64,000 nucleotides of DNA from contig NZ_CP091788.1 of the NCBI RefSeq assembly GCF_022024055.1, forward strand, positions 248,001-312,000, read 5' to 3'. Positions within the stretch are counted from its first letter, which is position 1. Each line of letters opens with the position of its first letter. This DNA is from Prevotella sp. E2-28. GTDB lineage: Bacteria > Bacteroidota > Bacteroidia > Bacteroidales > Bacteroidaceae. Position numbers and translations under genes: made by a program. A model generated the notes under the pieces. That model made no database searches. It had not been told where the DNA came from and saw nothing but the letters and a program-made list of their open reading frames with translations. Positions 25,539-36,326 of the stretch are shown here, piece by piece.

Positions 25539-27668
25539 ATGAGTAAGTTTAAAAAAGAAAAGGTTTTACCACGCTATATAGCTATTGTCGTACTACTGAC
25601 ACTCGTAGGAATGGCAGTAGTCTTCAAGGCATTCTATACGATGACTGCAAAAAAGTCGTACTGGGAAACTGTGGCTAATAGGCAGAAAAGCGACAGTGAT
25701 ATTGTACGTCCTAATCGCGGAAATATATTGAGCTGTGACGGTCAGTTGCTTGCAAGCAGTATTCCTGAGTATAAAATATTTATGGATTTCCAGGCGGGCG
25801 GTAATGCTGACACAGCATGGGTGCGTAAACGTGACAGTATATGGTATGCTGACTTGGACAGCCTTTGTAGGGGTCTGAATGTGATATTCCCTGATCGCTC
25901 AGCTGAGGAGTTCAAAGAGCGTTTAGAAGAAGGTAAACACAGAATCTTGAGGAATGGTTCGGAGGGCGCTCGCCACTGGGCTGTTTGGCCCAAGCGTATT
26001 AGTTATAACACCTATTGCGAGGTGAAACAACTACCTTTCTTTAACTTGCCTGCTAATAAAGGTGGTTTCCATGCTGAGTCTTTTGAGGCTCGTCGGCGTC
26101 CATTCGGTTCTTTAGCCGAGCGTACAATTGGTGATATTCGAAGCTTTGAGGGTGGAAAAGATACGGCACGTTTCGGAATAGAACTCACTTACGACTCCTT
26201 ACTTCGTGGAAAATATGGTATAGAACGTAAACAGAAGGTGCTCAACAAAGTGGTTCCATTCATTGTTACTCCTGCTATTAACGGTACGGATATTGTGACA
26301 ACAATTGATGTGGGTATGCAAGACTTGGCAGAGCAAGCTTTGGTTGAGGGATTGAAAAAATGGAATGCATCGATGGGTGTCACCATCCTGATGGAGGTTA
26401 AGACGGGTGATGTGAAAGCCATTGTGAACATGCGCCGTGCTGATAACGGAGAATATTATGAGCGATTTAACGATGCTATCAGCTATCGCTGTGAACCAGG
26501 TTCTGTATTTAAGGTGGCTTCGTTTCTTGTGGCTCTTGATGATGGTGTGGTAGATACCAGTTATGTGATACATACTGGATGTGGTATCCTGCCGATGCAT
26601 GGTGCAAAAATGAAAGACCATAACTGGCATCGTGGTGGCTATGGTGACATTAATGTGGCTCGTGCTTTGGAGGTGAGTAGTAATATTGGTGTGAGTTATG
26701 TCATTGACCATTATTATGGTTCAAACCCAAGAAAATATGTGGAAGGTCTTTACCGTGTTGGCATAGGTCAGGATTTGAAACTTCCTATCGTGGGTTATTT
26801 GCCTCCGCAGATTCGTATGCCGGATACCAAGACGACCAATAGGGCTCTATATTGGAGTAAAACAACATTGCCATGGATGAGTATTGGTTATGAGACACAG
26901 ATTGCACCGATAAATACCGTGACTTTCTATAATGCCATCGCAAACAACGGAAAAATGATGCGTCCACGTTTTGTGAAGGGTTTTATGAAGGAAGGACAGG
27001 TCGTGTCTGAAACACAGCCAGAGGTCATTAAAGAACAGATAGCAAAGCCTCAGACTATTAAGACCATGCAGACTATTTTGCGACATGTTGTTAGTCAGGG
27101 TCTGGGAAAGAAGGCTGGTTCTCATTCCTTCCAAGTATCTGGTAAGACAGGTACGGCTCAGGTGGCTAAAGCAGGCGGCTATAAGGCTGGTACAACAGAA
27201 TACTGGTTGTCGTTCTGTGGCTATTTCCCTTCTGACAATCCTCAATACACCTGTATTGTGTGTATCAAGAAAATGGGTCTTCCTGCTTCGGGTGGTTTGA
27301 TGTCAGGTGGAATATTCCACCATATATCAGAGGGCGTAATGGCTAAGAGCCTGAAGTTGAGTGTTGCCGATGCTCGTGATTCAATGTCAGTATTGGTTCC
27401 GAGCGTATTGAAAGGTGATAACAACGCTGCCAGCTATGTGTTGCGTCAGTTAGGAGTGAATACGGCAAATGTTCCGATGGCTTCTTTGGATATTGTAGAA
27501 GGTAAGATGCCAGATGTGATAGGCATGGGTGCACGTGATGCCGTATATCAGTTGGAACGTCAGGGCGTAAAGGTGAAATTAGAGGGAAAGGGACATGTCG
27601 TCCGTCAGAGTATTTCTACAGGTACGCCCATTCAACCAGGAATGTCATGTTTATTGGAATTAAAATAG
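25539..27668 (+). CDS. ftsI: Penicillin-binding protein 3 type peptidoglycan transpeptidase with PASTA domain
   Basis: A 709-residue class B PBP that cross-links septal peptidoglycan with FtsW. An N-terminal membrane anchor (about 13-32) precedes the dimerisation domain (beginning RPNRGNILSCDGQLLA); the transpeptidase has the active-site Ser322 in PGSVFK, the SSN motif at 380-382 and KTG at 536-538. A C-terminal PASTA repeat covers about residues 655-709 (MPDVIGMGARDAV onward). It sits 13 bp after ftsL and 9 bp before murE. Confidence 0.95.
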   Translation: MSKFKKEKVLPRYIAIVVLLTLVGMAVVFKAFYTMTAKKSYWETVANRQKSDSDIVRPNRGNILSCDGQLLASSIPEYKIFMDFQAGGNADTAWVRKRDSIWYADLDSLCRGLNVIFPDRSAEEFKERLEEGKHRILRNGSEGARHWAVWPKRISYNTYCEVKQLPFFNLPANKGGFHAESFEARRRPFGSLAERTIGDIRSFEGGKDTARFGIELTYDSLLRGKYGIERKQKVLNKVVPFIVTPAINGTDIVTTIDVGMQDLAEQALVEGLKKWNASMGVTILMEVKTGDVKAIVNMRRADNGEYYERFNDAISYRCEPGSVFKVASFLVALDDGVVDTSYVIHTGCGILPMHGAKMKDHNWHRGGYGDINVARALEVSSNIGVSYVIDHYYGSNPRKYVEGLYRVGIGQDLKLPIVGYLPPQIRMPDTKTTNRALYWSKTTLPWMSIGYETQIAPINTVTFYNAIANNGKMMRPRFVKGFMKEGQVVSETQPEVIKEQIAKPQTIKTMQTILRHVVSQGLGKKAGSHSFQVSGKTGTAQVAKAGGYKAGTTEYWLSFCGYFPSDNPQYTCIVCIKKMGLPASGGLMSGGIFHHISEGVMAKSLKLSVADARDSMSVLVPSVLKGDNNAASYVLRQLGVNTANVPMASLDIVEGKMPDVIGMGARDAVYQLERQGVKVKLEGKGHVVRQSISTGTPIQPGMSCLLELK

Positions 27669-27677
27669 AAAAGATAT

Positions 27678-29132
27678 ATGAAACTTGAAGAACTAATAAG
27701 GAATATTGATGTAAAAATCATCGTGGGATCTACCGACGTGGATATCACTGATGTGGATATAGATTCACGTAAAGTTGCAGCAGGACATTTGTTCGTAGCT
27801 ATTAAAGGTACTCAGACCGATGGTCATCAGTATATACAGAAAGCCATAGAACTAGGAGCCTCTGCAATCTTATGTGAGGATATGCCTGAAGAACAACTGG
27901 CTCAAGTTTGTTATGTACAGGTAGACTCAACGGAAGCTGTTGTTGGTAAGGTTGCAACTACATTCCATGGTGACCCGACATCGAAATTGAAATTGGTCGG
28001 TGTTACGGGTACCAATGGTAAGACCACGATAGCCACCTTATTATATAATATGTTCCGTAGATTAGGCTATAAGTGTGGCCTACTTTCAACGGTTTGTAAC
28101 TATATAGAGGATGAACCCGTACCAGCTAGCCATACGACGCCAGATCCTATAGAACTAAATAGTCTTCTTCATAAGATGGTGGATGCAGGTTGTCAATATG
28201 TGTTTATGGAATGCTCCAGTCATGCAATTGCACAGAAGCGTATTGGTGGACTTAATTTTGCTGGTGGTATCTTTACTAATTTGACACGCGACCATCTGGA
28301 TTATCATAAGACGGTGGAAAACTATCGTGATGCTAAGAAGGCTTTCTTTGATATGCTGCCCAAGGGGGCTTTTGCTATCACAAATGCTGATGATAAAAAT
28401 GGTATGTTTATGGTGCAGAACACCAAGGCTACCGTTAAGACATATAGCATCCGTACAATGGCCGATTTTAAAGCTCGAATCATTGAGTGCCATTTTGAAG
28501 GCATGTATCTGGAAGTAGACGGTCATGAGGTTGGTGTGCAGTTCATCGGAAAGTTCAATGTTAGTAATCTGTTGGCTGTCTATGGCGCAGCAGTGATGCT
28601 AGGTGAGAAACCAGAGGAAATCCTTTTGGTACTTAGTACCTTAAAAAGTGTAGCTGGTCGTTTGGAGCCGATTCACTCTCCAGAAGGTTATACGGCAGTT
28701 GTTGACTATGCACATACCCCTGATGCACTGGAAAATGTATTGAAAGCTATTCATGAGGTGCTTGATGGAAAGGAAGGAAAAATAATTACGGTCTGTGGTG
28801 CTGGTGGAAATCGTGATAAGGGAAAGCGTCCGCTAATGGCTCAGGAGGCTGTAAAGCAGAGTGATCGTGTTATCATTACCAGTGATAATCCTCGTTTTGA
28901 GGAACCACAGGATATTATCAATGATATGTTGGCTGGTCTTGATCAGAAACAAATGAAAAAAGTTGTTAGTATTGTGGACCGTAAGGAGGCTATTCGTACG
29001 GCTTGTATGCTAGCCCAGCGTGGTGATGTGATTCTCATTGCAGGTAAAGGTCATGAGGACTATCAGGAGGTGAAAGGTGTAAAGCACCACTTTGACGACC
29101 GTGAGGTGGTGAAAGAAATCTTTGGGGTATAA
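27678..29132 (+). CDS. murE: UDP-MurNAc-tripeptide synthetase
   Basis: A 484-residue Mur ligase adding the third amino acid of the stem peptide. The ATP loop is TGTNGKTT at residues 110-117. The DNPR motif at residues 403-406 is the signature of enzymes that add meso-diaminopimelate rather than lysine, so mDAP peptidoglycan is expected. Cytosolic; the Rossmann C-terminal domain ends normally. It lies between ftsI and mraY in the standard order. Confidence 0.96.
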   Translation: MKLEELIRNIDVKIIVGSTDVDITDVDIDSRKVAAGHLFVAIKGTQTDGHQYIQKAIELGASAILCEDMPEEQLAQVCYVQVDSTEAVVGKVATTFHGDPTSKLKLVGVTGTNGKTTIATLLYNMFRRLGYKCGLLSTVCNYIEDEPVPASHTTPDPIELNSLLHKMVDAGCQYVFMECSSHAIAQKRIGGLNFAGGIFTNLTRDHLDYHKTVENYRDAKKAFFDMLPKGAFAITNADDKNGMFMVQNTKATVKTYSIRTMADFKARIIECHFEGMYLEVDGHEVGVQFIGKFNVSNLLAVYGAAVMLGEKPEEILLVLSTLKSVAGRLEPIHSPEGYTAVVDYAHTPDALENVLKAIHEVLDGKEGKIITVCGAGGNRDKGKRPLMAQEAVKQSDRVIITSDNPRFEEPQDIINDMLAGLDQKQMKKVVSIVDRKEAIRTACMLAQRGDVILIAGKGHEDYQEVKGVKHHFDDREVVKEIFGV

Positions 29133-29173
29133 AAAAAGGAAAATCAATATAATAACGTAATAACGAAAGGAAT

Positions 29174-30448
29174 ATGCTATATTATCTGTTTAGATTCTTA
29201 GAGCAATACAACATTCCAGGCAGTCACCTGTGGAGTTATATATCATTCCGTGCATTGTTGGCCTTGATATTATCGTTGGTCATATCTGCATGGTTTGGTG
29301 AGTTCTTTATTAAATGGATGAAGCGTCGTAAGATTTTTGAGACGGAGCGTGATCCTGCAATCGATCCATTTGGTGTTGAGAAGAAAGGCGTACCAACCAT
29401 GGGCGGTCTTATCATCATAGTCAGTATTCTAGTGCCAGTGTTGTTGCTTGGTCGTATTCGAAATGTATATCTGATTCTGATGGTTGTTACTACTATATGG
29501 CTGGGCTTCCTCGGCTTTATGGATGACTATATCAAGATTTTCCGTCAGAACAAGGAAGGTCTGAAAGGTAAATATAAGATAGTAGGACAGGTATCTATCG
29601 GTTTTATTGTCGGTATCGTACTTTACCTGAGCCCAGACGTAGTGATGCGTGAGAATATTAGTGAACCTCAGCAAAATAATATGACTGAGGTAGTGAAGCA
29701 TGAATCAGAAGCTCATAAGTCACTAAAGACAACAATACCATTTACAAAGCATCATAATCTAAGTTATTCAGATGTGATGTCATTTGTAGGAAAACATAAA
29801 GTGGCAGCAGGATGGATTCTTTTCGTGTTGATGACCATTTTTGTTGTGACAGCGGTATCAAATGGCGCTAATTTGAACGACGGTATGGATGGAATGTGCG
29901 CTGGAAATTCAGCTGTTATTGGTGTAGTACTTGGAATATTGGCCTATGTGTCATCGCATATAGGATTTGCTTCTTATTTTGACATAATGTATATTCCACA
30001 TAGTGAGGAACTAGTAGTATTTCTCAGTGCCTTCGTCGGTGCAATGGTTGGTTTCTTGTGGTACAACGCCTTCCCTGCACAGATTTTTATGGGTGATACG
30101 GGCTCGCTGACTATTGGTGGTATCATAGGCGTAGGCGCAGTGATTATTCATAAAGAATTATTGTTGCCAATTTTATGTGGTATATTCTTTGTGGAAAGTC
30201 TGAGCGTTATTATTCAGACTCAGTGGTTCAAAATAATGAAAAAGAAAGGACAGCGGGTACGTGTGTTCCGTGCAACGCCAATACATGATACATTCCGAAA
30301 ATTGGACTCTCAACTTGACTCTACGTCACGTTACATCCTAAAAGGTTGGCCGCACCGTCCTTTCCATGAGTCGAAAATCACTATCCGCTTCTGGATAACA
30401 ACGATTATCCTTGCGGCATTGACAATTATAACATTGAAGATACGATGA
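29174..30448 (+). CDS. mraY: Phospho-N-acetylmuramoyl-pentapeptide transferase
   Basis: A 424-residue multispanning membrane enzyme that attaches phospho-MurNAc-pentapeptide to undecaprenyl phosphate to give lipid I. The Mg-binding aspartates are in MDDYIKI (D117, D118) and NDGMDGM (from N235); PTMGGLIII is near residue 75. It is longer than E. coli MraY because of a hydrophilic insertion (about 158-195) between membrane segments, which is common in Bacteroidetes. Its end overlaps the murD ATG by four bases. Confidence 0.96.
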   Translation: MLYYLFRFLEQYNIPGSHLWSYISFRALLALILSLVISAWFGEFFIKWMKRRKIFETERDPAIDPFGVEKKGVPTMGGLIIIVSILVPVLLLGRIRNVYLILMVVTTIWLGFLGFMDDYIKIFRQNKEGLKGKYKIVGQVSIGFIVGIVLYLSPDVVMRENISEPQQNNMTEVVKHESEAHKSLKTTIPFTKHHNLSYSDVMSFVGKHKVAAGWILFVLMTIFVVTAVSNGANLNDGMDGMCAGNSAVIGVVLGILAYVSSHIGFASYFDIMYIPHSEELVVFLSAFVGAMVGFLWYNAFPAQIFMGDTGSLTIGGIIGVGAVIIHKELLLPILCGIFFVESLSVIIQTQWFKIMKKKGQRVRVFRATPIHDTFRKLDSQLDSTSRYILKGWPHRPFHESKITIRFWITTIILAALTIITLKIR

Positions 30449-31776
30449 AGAGAATTGTAGTTTTAGGAGCTGGTGAGAGTGGCGTAGGAGCTGCCATCCT
30501 TGCAAAGAAAGAAGGTTTCGACGTGTTCGTTTCGGATATGTCGAAGATAACCCAACATTATAAGCAGATGCTTGATGATCATCAGATTGCATGGGAAGAA
30601 GGACAGCATACGGAGTCCCTGATTTTAAATGCTGATGAGATTATCAAGAGCCCTGGTATTCCCGAAACGGCACCGATGGTTCGCAAGGCAATTGAAAAGG
30701 GTATTGGTATTATCAGTGAAATAGAGTTTGCTGGTCGTTATACGAATTCTAAGATGATTTGTATCACAGGTTCAAATGGTAAGACTACTACGACTTCGCT
30801 GGTATACCATATATTCAAAAAAGCTGGTTATGATGCAGGATTGGCAGGAAATATCGGAAACTCGTTAGCCTTGCAAGTAGCTGAGGATCCACATGAATAC
30901 TATATCATCGAATTGTCTTCGTTTCAACTGGATAATATGTATGAGTTTCGTGCCAATATTGCAATTTTGCTAAATATAACCCCAGACCATCTGGACCGTT
31001 ATAATTTTGAGATGCAAAACTATGTGGATGCAAAGATGCGTATTATACAAAACCAGACGGCCGATGATGCATTCATCTATTGGAATGATGATCCTATTAT
31101 ACAGCGTGAATTGCAGAAGTACGACATAAAGGCTATTCAATATCCATTCTCAGAACTGAAAGAGAAGGGCTCTATTGGTTATATCTCTGAAGGCGAATAT
31201 ACCATAGAACAACCAGAGCCATTTAATATGGAACAGGAGCATCTGAGTTTAACTGGTCGTCATAATATCTATAATTCTTTGGCAGCTGGTATTGCAGGTG
31301 ATATTGCTGGTATCAAGAAAGAAATTATCCGTCAGTCACTCAGCGACTTTCCAGGTGTAGAACATCGTTTAGAGAAAGTGGCAACGGTGCGCGGAGTTCA
31401 TTATGTGAATGATTCGAAAGCAACTAATGTGGATGCATGTTGGTATGCACTCGATTCTATGAAAACTAAGGTGGTGCTCATCGTGGGTGGTAAGGATAAG
31501 GGAAATGACTATGAGCCAATCAAACCTCTCATTCGTGAAAAGTGCTCGGCATTGGTCTATCTGGGAGCCGATAACCAGAAATTACATGATAATTTTGATG
31601 CACTCGGATTGCCAGTACGCGATACGCACTCTATGAGAGAATGTGTGGAAGCATGTTATGAGTTGGCTAGCCCAGGTGAAACAGTCTTGTTATCGCCGTG
31701 TTGTGCATCTTTCGATCTCTTCAAGAATATGGAGGATCGTGGTGAGCAATTCAAAGAACTGGTAAGAAATCTTTAA
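30445..31776 (+). CDS. murD: UDP-MurNAc-L-alanine:D-glutamate ligase
   Basis: A 443-residue Mur ligase adding D-glutamate to UDP-MurNAc-Ala. The Rossmann start is VVLGAGESGVGAA, the ATP loop TGSNGKTT is at residues 108-115, and LNITPDHLDRY and VNDSKATNVDA are typical MurD blocks. It overlaps mraY by four bases and ends two bases before ftsW. Confidence 0.96.
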   Translation: MKRIVVLGAGESGVGAAILAKKEGFDVFVSDMSKITQHYKQMLDDHQIAWEEGQHTESLILNADEIIKSPGIPETAPMVRKAIEKGIGIISEIEFAGRYTNSKMICITGSNGKTTTTSLVYHIFKKAGYDAGLAGNIGNSLALQVAEDPHEYYIIELSSFQLDNMYEFRANIAILLNITPDHLDRYNFEMQNYVDAKMRIIQNQTADDAFIYWNDDPIIQRELQKYDIKAIQYPFSELKEKGSIGYISEGEYTIEQPEPFNMEQEHLSLTGRHNIYNSLAAGIAGDIAGIKKEIIRQSLSDFPGVEHRLEKVATVRGVHYVNDSKATNVDACWYALDSMKTKVVLIVGGKDKGNDYEPIKPLIREKCSALVYLGADNQKLHDNFDALGLPVRDTHSMRECVEACYELASPGETVLLSPCCASFDLFKNMEDRGEQFKELVRNL

Positions 31777-31778
31777 GG

Positions 31779-33056
31779 ATGGAAAAGAAAATTGGCAATC
31801 TCTTTAAAGGCGACAAAGGTATATGGACGGTGTTCCTTTTCCTTTGCTTAATTAGCATCGTCGAGGTCTTTTCGGCTTCGAGTACGCTGACCTATAAAAC
31901 CCATAATTACATGATGCCGCTGATTTATCATACGGCAATGATTCTTGTGGGGGTAGTGGTGGCAATTATCATACTGAATATTCCATGTAGATATTTTAAG
32001 TTAGTGACACCGCTGATGTTGGTCGTAACTTATGCTACCTTGCTGTGGGTATTAGTAGGTGGTGAAAGCATTAATGGTGCTAACCGTGTTATCCAGTTGC
32101 CGGGATTTACGTTCCAACCTTCAGAGATTGCCAAGGGAACGATGGTCTTGACTGCTGCACAGATTCTTAGCGCTATGCAGCACGAGGATGAGAGCGGAGC
32201 TGATCCTACAGCAATGAAATATGTATTATGGTTGGTTGTTCCTGCGACAATGCTTATAGGTCTTGAGAACTTGTCTACGGCCGTTTTACTCTTTAGTGTT
32301 ATTTTTGTGATGATGTTCATTGCCCGTGTACCTTTGAAGCAGATGGGAAAATTGACAGGAGTACTTGTGTTGATTGTCGCTTTGTTCTTGGGACTAGTTT
32401 TTTGGATGGCAAAACTAGACAAAGAAGGTCAAGAGTTAGAACATGCGCAGGCCAACGGACAGACTGAGCAAGTAATGAAAACTGTCGAAAAGAAAGATAG
32501 GACGGGATGGGAGAAACTGACACACCGCTTCTGGACATGGAAGAATCGTATCGCAGGTAAGTCAGATAAGAATGTTCCTGCAGAGGAGTATAAGATAACC
32601 GATAAGAATTTTCAGGTTACACATGCCAACTTTGCTATTGCGTCATCAGGAATTATAGGTAAAGGACCAGGAAACTCGATTGAACGTGATTATTTGCCTC
32701 AAGCCTTCTCGGACTTTATATTTTCAATAATTATTGAGGAAATGGGGCTTATAGGTGCCATTGCTGTAGTATTCCTCTATGTTATTCTCATGATTCGTGC
32801 TGGGCGTATAGCTAGTCGCTGTGAGAATAATTTTCCCGCCTTCCTTGTCATGGGACTTACTTTGCTGCTAGTGTTCCAAGCCGTTATCAATATGTGTGTG
32901 GCAGTTGACTTTGGTATTGTAACAGGTCAGCCATTACCACTTATCTCGAAAGGCGGTACGTCGACAATCGTTAACTGTGCCTATATAGGGGTCATTCTGA
33001 GCGTTAGCCGGAGTGCCAAGCGTAAAGACCAGTCTGTAAAAGCTGCAGAAATATGA
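31779..33056 (+). CDS. ftsW: Septal peptidoglycan glycosyltransferase FtsW
   Basis: A 425-residue SEDS-family membrane protein that polymerises lipid II with FtsI at the septum. About ten membrane segments are seen; family blocks include FQPSEIAKG (residues ~110-118), the lipid-facing GKGPGNS and LPQAFSDFIFSIIIEEMG, and PLPLISKGGTS near the C-terminus. A hydrophilic periplasmic loop of about 60 residues (around 215-275) is longer than in E. coli. It overlaps murG by four bases. Confidence 0.95.
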   Translation: MEKKIGNLFKGDKGIWTVFLFLCLISIVEVFSASSTLTYKTHNYMMPLIYHTAMILVGVVVAIIILNIPCRYFKLVTPLMLVVTYATLLWVLVGGESINGANRVIQLPGFTFQPSEIAKGTMVLTAAQILSAMQHEDESGADPTAMKYVLWLVVPATMLIGLENLSTAVLLFSVIFVMMFIARVPLKQMGKLTGVLVLIVALFLGLVFWMAKLDKEGQELEHAQANGQTEQVMKTVEKKDRTGWEKLTHRFWTWKNRIAGKSDKNVPAEEYKITDKNFQVTHANFAIASSGIIGKGPGNSIERDYLPQAFSDFIFSIIIEEMGLIGAIAVVFLYVILMIRAGRIASRCENNFPAFLVMGLTLLLVFQAVINMCVAVDFGIVTGQPLPLISKGGTSTIVNCAYIGVILSVSRSAKRKDQSVKAAEI

Positions 33057-34165
33057 AAGAATTGAAAATTGTTATCAGTGGTGGCGGTACAGGAGGACAT
33101 ATCTTCCCAGCCGTGTCTATTGCGAATGCTATTCGTGAGTTGCGTCCAGATGCCAAGATTTTATTTGTAGGTGCCGAGGGACGTATGGAGATGCAACGTG
33201 TACCACAATCTGGCTATGAGATAGTTGGGTTACCTATTCGTGGCTTCCTTCGTCCGTTGTGGAAGTTGGGTAATATCGGTGTGGCTTTGGATTATCTGAG
33301 AAGTAAACGAATGGCCAAGAAATTGCTTCGCGATTTTAAACCTCAGGTAGCTGTGGGTGTTGGCGGTTATGCCAGTAGTGCGGCATTAGGAGCAGCCAAT
33401 AGCCTTGGTATTCCCACTTTGTTGCAGGAACAAAATGGCTATGCAGGATTGGCTAATAAGAAACTTGCGTCCAAGGCTGCCAAGATTTGTGTGGCTTACG
33501 AGGGTATGGATCGCTTTTTCCCCAAAGATAAAATTATGATGACAGGTAATCCTGTCCGTCAATCATTATTAGATACGAAAGTGACACATGAAGAGGCTCT
33601 TCAGTCATTTGGCTTACAAACAGACAAGAAGACCGTTCTGTTAGTAGGTGGTAGTTTAGGAGCACGTACTATTAATGAAAGTGTGTTGCAACATTTAGAT
33701 GAAATCCGTAACTCTGATGTTCAGTTCATTTGGCAGACAGGCAAATATTATAGTGCCCAGATTGCAGAACGGTTAGAACAACAAGGATGTCCTGAGAATC
33801 TCGTGGTGAGTGATTTTATCGCCGATATGGGTGCGGCCTATAAGGCTGCTGATTTGGTCATTAGTAGAGCTGGGGCTAGTAGTATTTCAGAGTTCTGTCT
33901 GATAGGAAAGGCTGTTATTTTGGTTCCAAGCCCTAATGTGGCAGAAGATCATCAGACTAAGAATGCAATGGCATTAGTTAATAATAATGCAGCATTATAT
34001 GTAAAGGATTGTGAGGCGGCCGAAAAGTTGATTTCATTGGCAGTAGAATCGGTAAATAATTCGTCGTTATTAAAAACGTTGAGTGAGAATGTGCTGAAAA
34101 TGGGGTATCCGGATTCAGCCAAGGTTATAGCAAAAGAAGTATTAAAACTCGCAGGAGCAGAGTAG
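33053..34165 (+). CDS. murG: UDP-GlcNAc:undecaprenyl-PP-MurNAc-pentapeptide GlcNAc transferase
   Basis: A 370-residue GT28 glycosyltransferase at the inner face of the membrane that makes lipid II from lipid I. The N-terminal GGGTGGHIFPAV loop and GVGGYASSAALGAA bind the lipid-linked acceptor; GGSLGARTINE and SRAGASSISEFCLIGKA near residue 270 bind UDP-GlcNAc. It lies between ftsW and murC in the common order. Confidence 0.96.
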   Translation: MKELKIVISGGGTGGHIFPAVSIANAIRELRPDAKILFVGAEGRMEMQRVPQSGYEIVGLPIRGFLRPLWKLGNIGVALDYLRSKRMAKKLLRDFKPQVAVGVGGYASSAALGAANSLGIPTLLQEQNGYAGLANKKLASKAAKICVAYEGMDRFFPKDKIMMTGNPVRQSLLDTKVTHEEALQSFGLQTDKKTVLLVGGSLGARTINESVLQHLDEIRNSDVQFIWQTGKYYSAQIAERLEQQGCPENLVVSDFIADMGAAYKAADLVISRAGASSISEFCLIGKAVILVPSPNVAEDHQTKNAMALVNNNAALYVKDCEAAEKLISLAVESVNNSSLLKTLSENVLKMGYPDSAKVIAKEVLKLAGAE

Positions 34166-34174
34166 TAATAAAAA

Positions 34175-35554
34175 ATGGAAGCAAAAGATATAAAAGCAGT
34201 ATATTTCATCGGTGCTGGTGGCATCGGTATGAGCGCATTGGTGCGTTATTTCATTCATCGTGGCCTGGTTGTAGCTGGCTACGATAAGACACCTTCTGAG
34301 TTGACGAAGCATTTGGAGAAAGAGGGGGCGTTAATCCATTATGAGGAAAACGTGGATATGATTCCGCATACTTGTAAAGATAAGGCTCATTGCTTAGTAG
34401 TCTATACACCTGCTATTCCTGCAGAGCATCAGGAGTTGTGCTATTTCCGTGAGAATGGCTTTGAGATACAGAAGCGTGCACAGGTTCTGGGAACTCTGAC
34501 TCGTCAGATGAAAGGTCTCTGTGTAGCAGGTACTCATGGAAAAACCACCACATCAAGTATGTGTGCGCATATTATGCATCAGAGCCATTTGGATTGTAAT
34601 GCTTTCTTGGGTGGTATTACTAAAAATTACGGCACCAATTATATTGTATCGGATTCTGAGTATGTTGTGATTGAGGCCGATGAGTTCGATCGTTCTTTCC
34701 ATTGGCTCTCGCCTTGGATGACGGTTATCACTTCTACTGATCCTGATCATTTGGATATCTATGGAACAAAGGAGGCTTATTTGGAGAGTTTTCGTCATTA
34801 CACAGAATTGATTCAGCCAGGTGGTGCCCTGATTATCCATCGTGGCTTGGAAATGAAGGATCATTTGCAGGATGGAGTCAAGCGTTATGATTATTCATTA
34901 CATGAGGGTGACTTCCATGCTGAGAATATTAAGATTGAGAACGGTGAAATCATGTTTGATTTCGTGTCACCGATCGAGAATGTACCTCATGTGCAATTGG
35001 GACAACCGATACCTATTAATATAGAGAATGGTATCGCAGCAATGGCAATGGCTCAGTTGAATGGCTGTACAGCAGAAGAACTTCGCTATGGTATGCAGAC
35101 TTATACGGGGGTAGATCGTCGTTTCGATTTCAAAATTAAGACTGACAAATTGGTATTCCTTTCAGATTATGCTCATCATCCGAAGGAAATATATCAGAGC
35201 GCGCGTAGCATTCGTGAACTCTATAAAGATCGTCATATTACAGCAATATTCCAACCTCATTTGTACACACGTACCCGCGATTTTTATCAGGATTTTGCTG
35301 ATGCGTTGAGCCAGTTGGATGAAGTGATACTGACAGAAATATATCCTGCTCGTGAGTTACCTATTGAAGGTGTAACCTCACGATTGATTTACGACCGCTT
35401 GGCTCCAAATGTAGAGAAACAACTTGTCAAGAAGGATGATGTGTTATCGCTAATCAAGAGCCGTTCGTTCGATGTACTTATTGTACTTGGTGCTGGTGAT
35501 TTGGATAATCAGGTTCCACAGATGACCAAGATGTTGTTGAGTAGTGAGAATTAA
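34175..35554 (+). CDS. murC: UDP-MurNAc:L-alanine ligase
   Basis: A 459-residue Mur ligase catalysing the first peptide addition. The N-terminal Rossmann block is FIGAGGIGMSALVRYF, the ATP loop GTHGKTT is at 119-125, and VIEADEFDRSFHWLSP contains the family's ExxDExDRSF motif. DYAHHPKEI near residue 330 is also typical. In this clade murC is followed directly by ftsQ with no murB or ddl between. Confidence 0.96.
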   Translation: MEAKDIKAVYFIGAGGIGMSALVRYFIHRGLVVAGYDKTPSELTKHLEKEGALIHYEENVDMIPHTCKDKAHCLVVYTPAIPAEHQELCYFRENGFEIQKRAQVLGTLTRQMKGLCVAGTHGKTTTSSMCAHIMHQSHLDCNAFLGGITKNYGTNYIVSDSEYVVIEADEFDRSFHWLSPWMTVITSTDPDHLDIYGTKEAYLESFRHYTELIQPGGALIIHRGLEMKDHLQDGVKRYDYSLHEGDFHAENIKIENGEIMFDFVSPIENVPHVQLGQPIPINIENGIAAMAMAQLNGCTAEELRYGMQTYTGVDRRFDFKIKTDKLVFLSDYAHHPKEIYQSARSIRELYKDRHITAIFQPHLYTRTRDFYQDFADALSQLDEVILTEIYPARELPIEGVTSRLIYDRLAPNVEKQLVKKDDVLSLIKSRSFDVLIVLGAGDLDNQVPQMTKMLLSSEN

Positions 35555-35576
35555 AATGATTCTAATCGTCAGATAA

Positions 35577-36314
35577 TTGATGAACTGGAAGAAAGTAGCA
35601 TATGGAACTATAAATGTTGTGCTAGGGGGGTATCTGATCCTAGCAATGACAGCATTTAATATACCTGATGACGGACAGGTGTGTAAGAAGGTCCGTATCA
35701 ACATTGAAAAAGGTGTTGTTGATGGATTTCTCACAGAAGCAGACATCAAGTTTATGCTTAATCATGATGCAATCAGTCCTATAGGTCAGTCGATGGAGAA
35801 GATAAACCTTCGGGTGATGGAGGACATATTGGAATCCAAGGAACTGATAGAGCAGGCTGAATGCTATAAAGCTCAAGACGGTCTGGTATGTATTGATATT
35901 TGTCAGCGTATCCCTGTAGTTAGGGTGATGAATGATCAAGGAGAAGATTTTTATTTGGATAATCATGGTAAACCGATGCCCGGAACGGATTATTCTTGTA
36001 ATTTGATTGTTTGTACAGGACGAATAAACAAACAATATGCAGAGAAATGGCTGGCACCGTTTGCTAATGCTGTCTTGTTAGATCCGTTTTGGAAGAATCA
36101 GATTGTTCAGTTGAATGTGCTTACTGATGGTTCTGTTGAAATGATTCCTCGAGTAGGTGGTCATGTCGCTTATCTCGGTCAACCTACTGGAGTGGTGAAG
36201 AAGCTAGAACGATTGAAGAAATTTTATCGTTATGGTCTTACTCAAGCTGGTTGGAATAAATATACGCGTGTAAGCGTTGAGTTTGATAATCAAATTGTTT
36301 GCAAGAGAAAATAA
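35577..36314 (+). CDS. ftsQ: FtsQ-like cell division protein
   Basis: A 245-residue protein with one N-terminal membrane helix (about 8-25, TINVVLGGYLILAMTAF) and a periplasmic part with a POTRA-like region followed by a beta domain. Position between murC and ftsA and the topology support FtsQ (DivIB), the scaffold of the FtsQLB complex. Sequence conservation with E. coli FtsQ is weak, as usual in Bacteroidetes. Confidence 0.88.
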   Translation: MMNWKKVAYGTINVVLGGYLILAMTAFNIPDDGQVCKKVRINIEKGVVDGFLTEADIKFMLNHDAISPIGQSMEKINLRVMEDILESKELIEQAECYKAQDGLVCIDICQRIPVVRVMNDQGEDFYLDNHGKPMPGTDYSCNLIVCTGRINKQYAEKWLAPFANAVLLDPFWKNQIVQLNVLTDGSVEMIPRVGGHVAYLGQPTGVVKKLERLKKFYRYGLTQAGWNKYTRVSVEFDNQIVCKRK

Positions 36315-36326
36315 ATATAATATAGT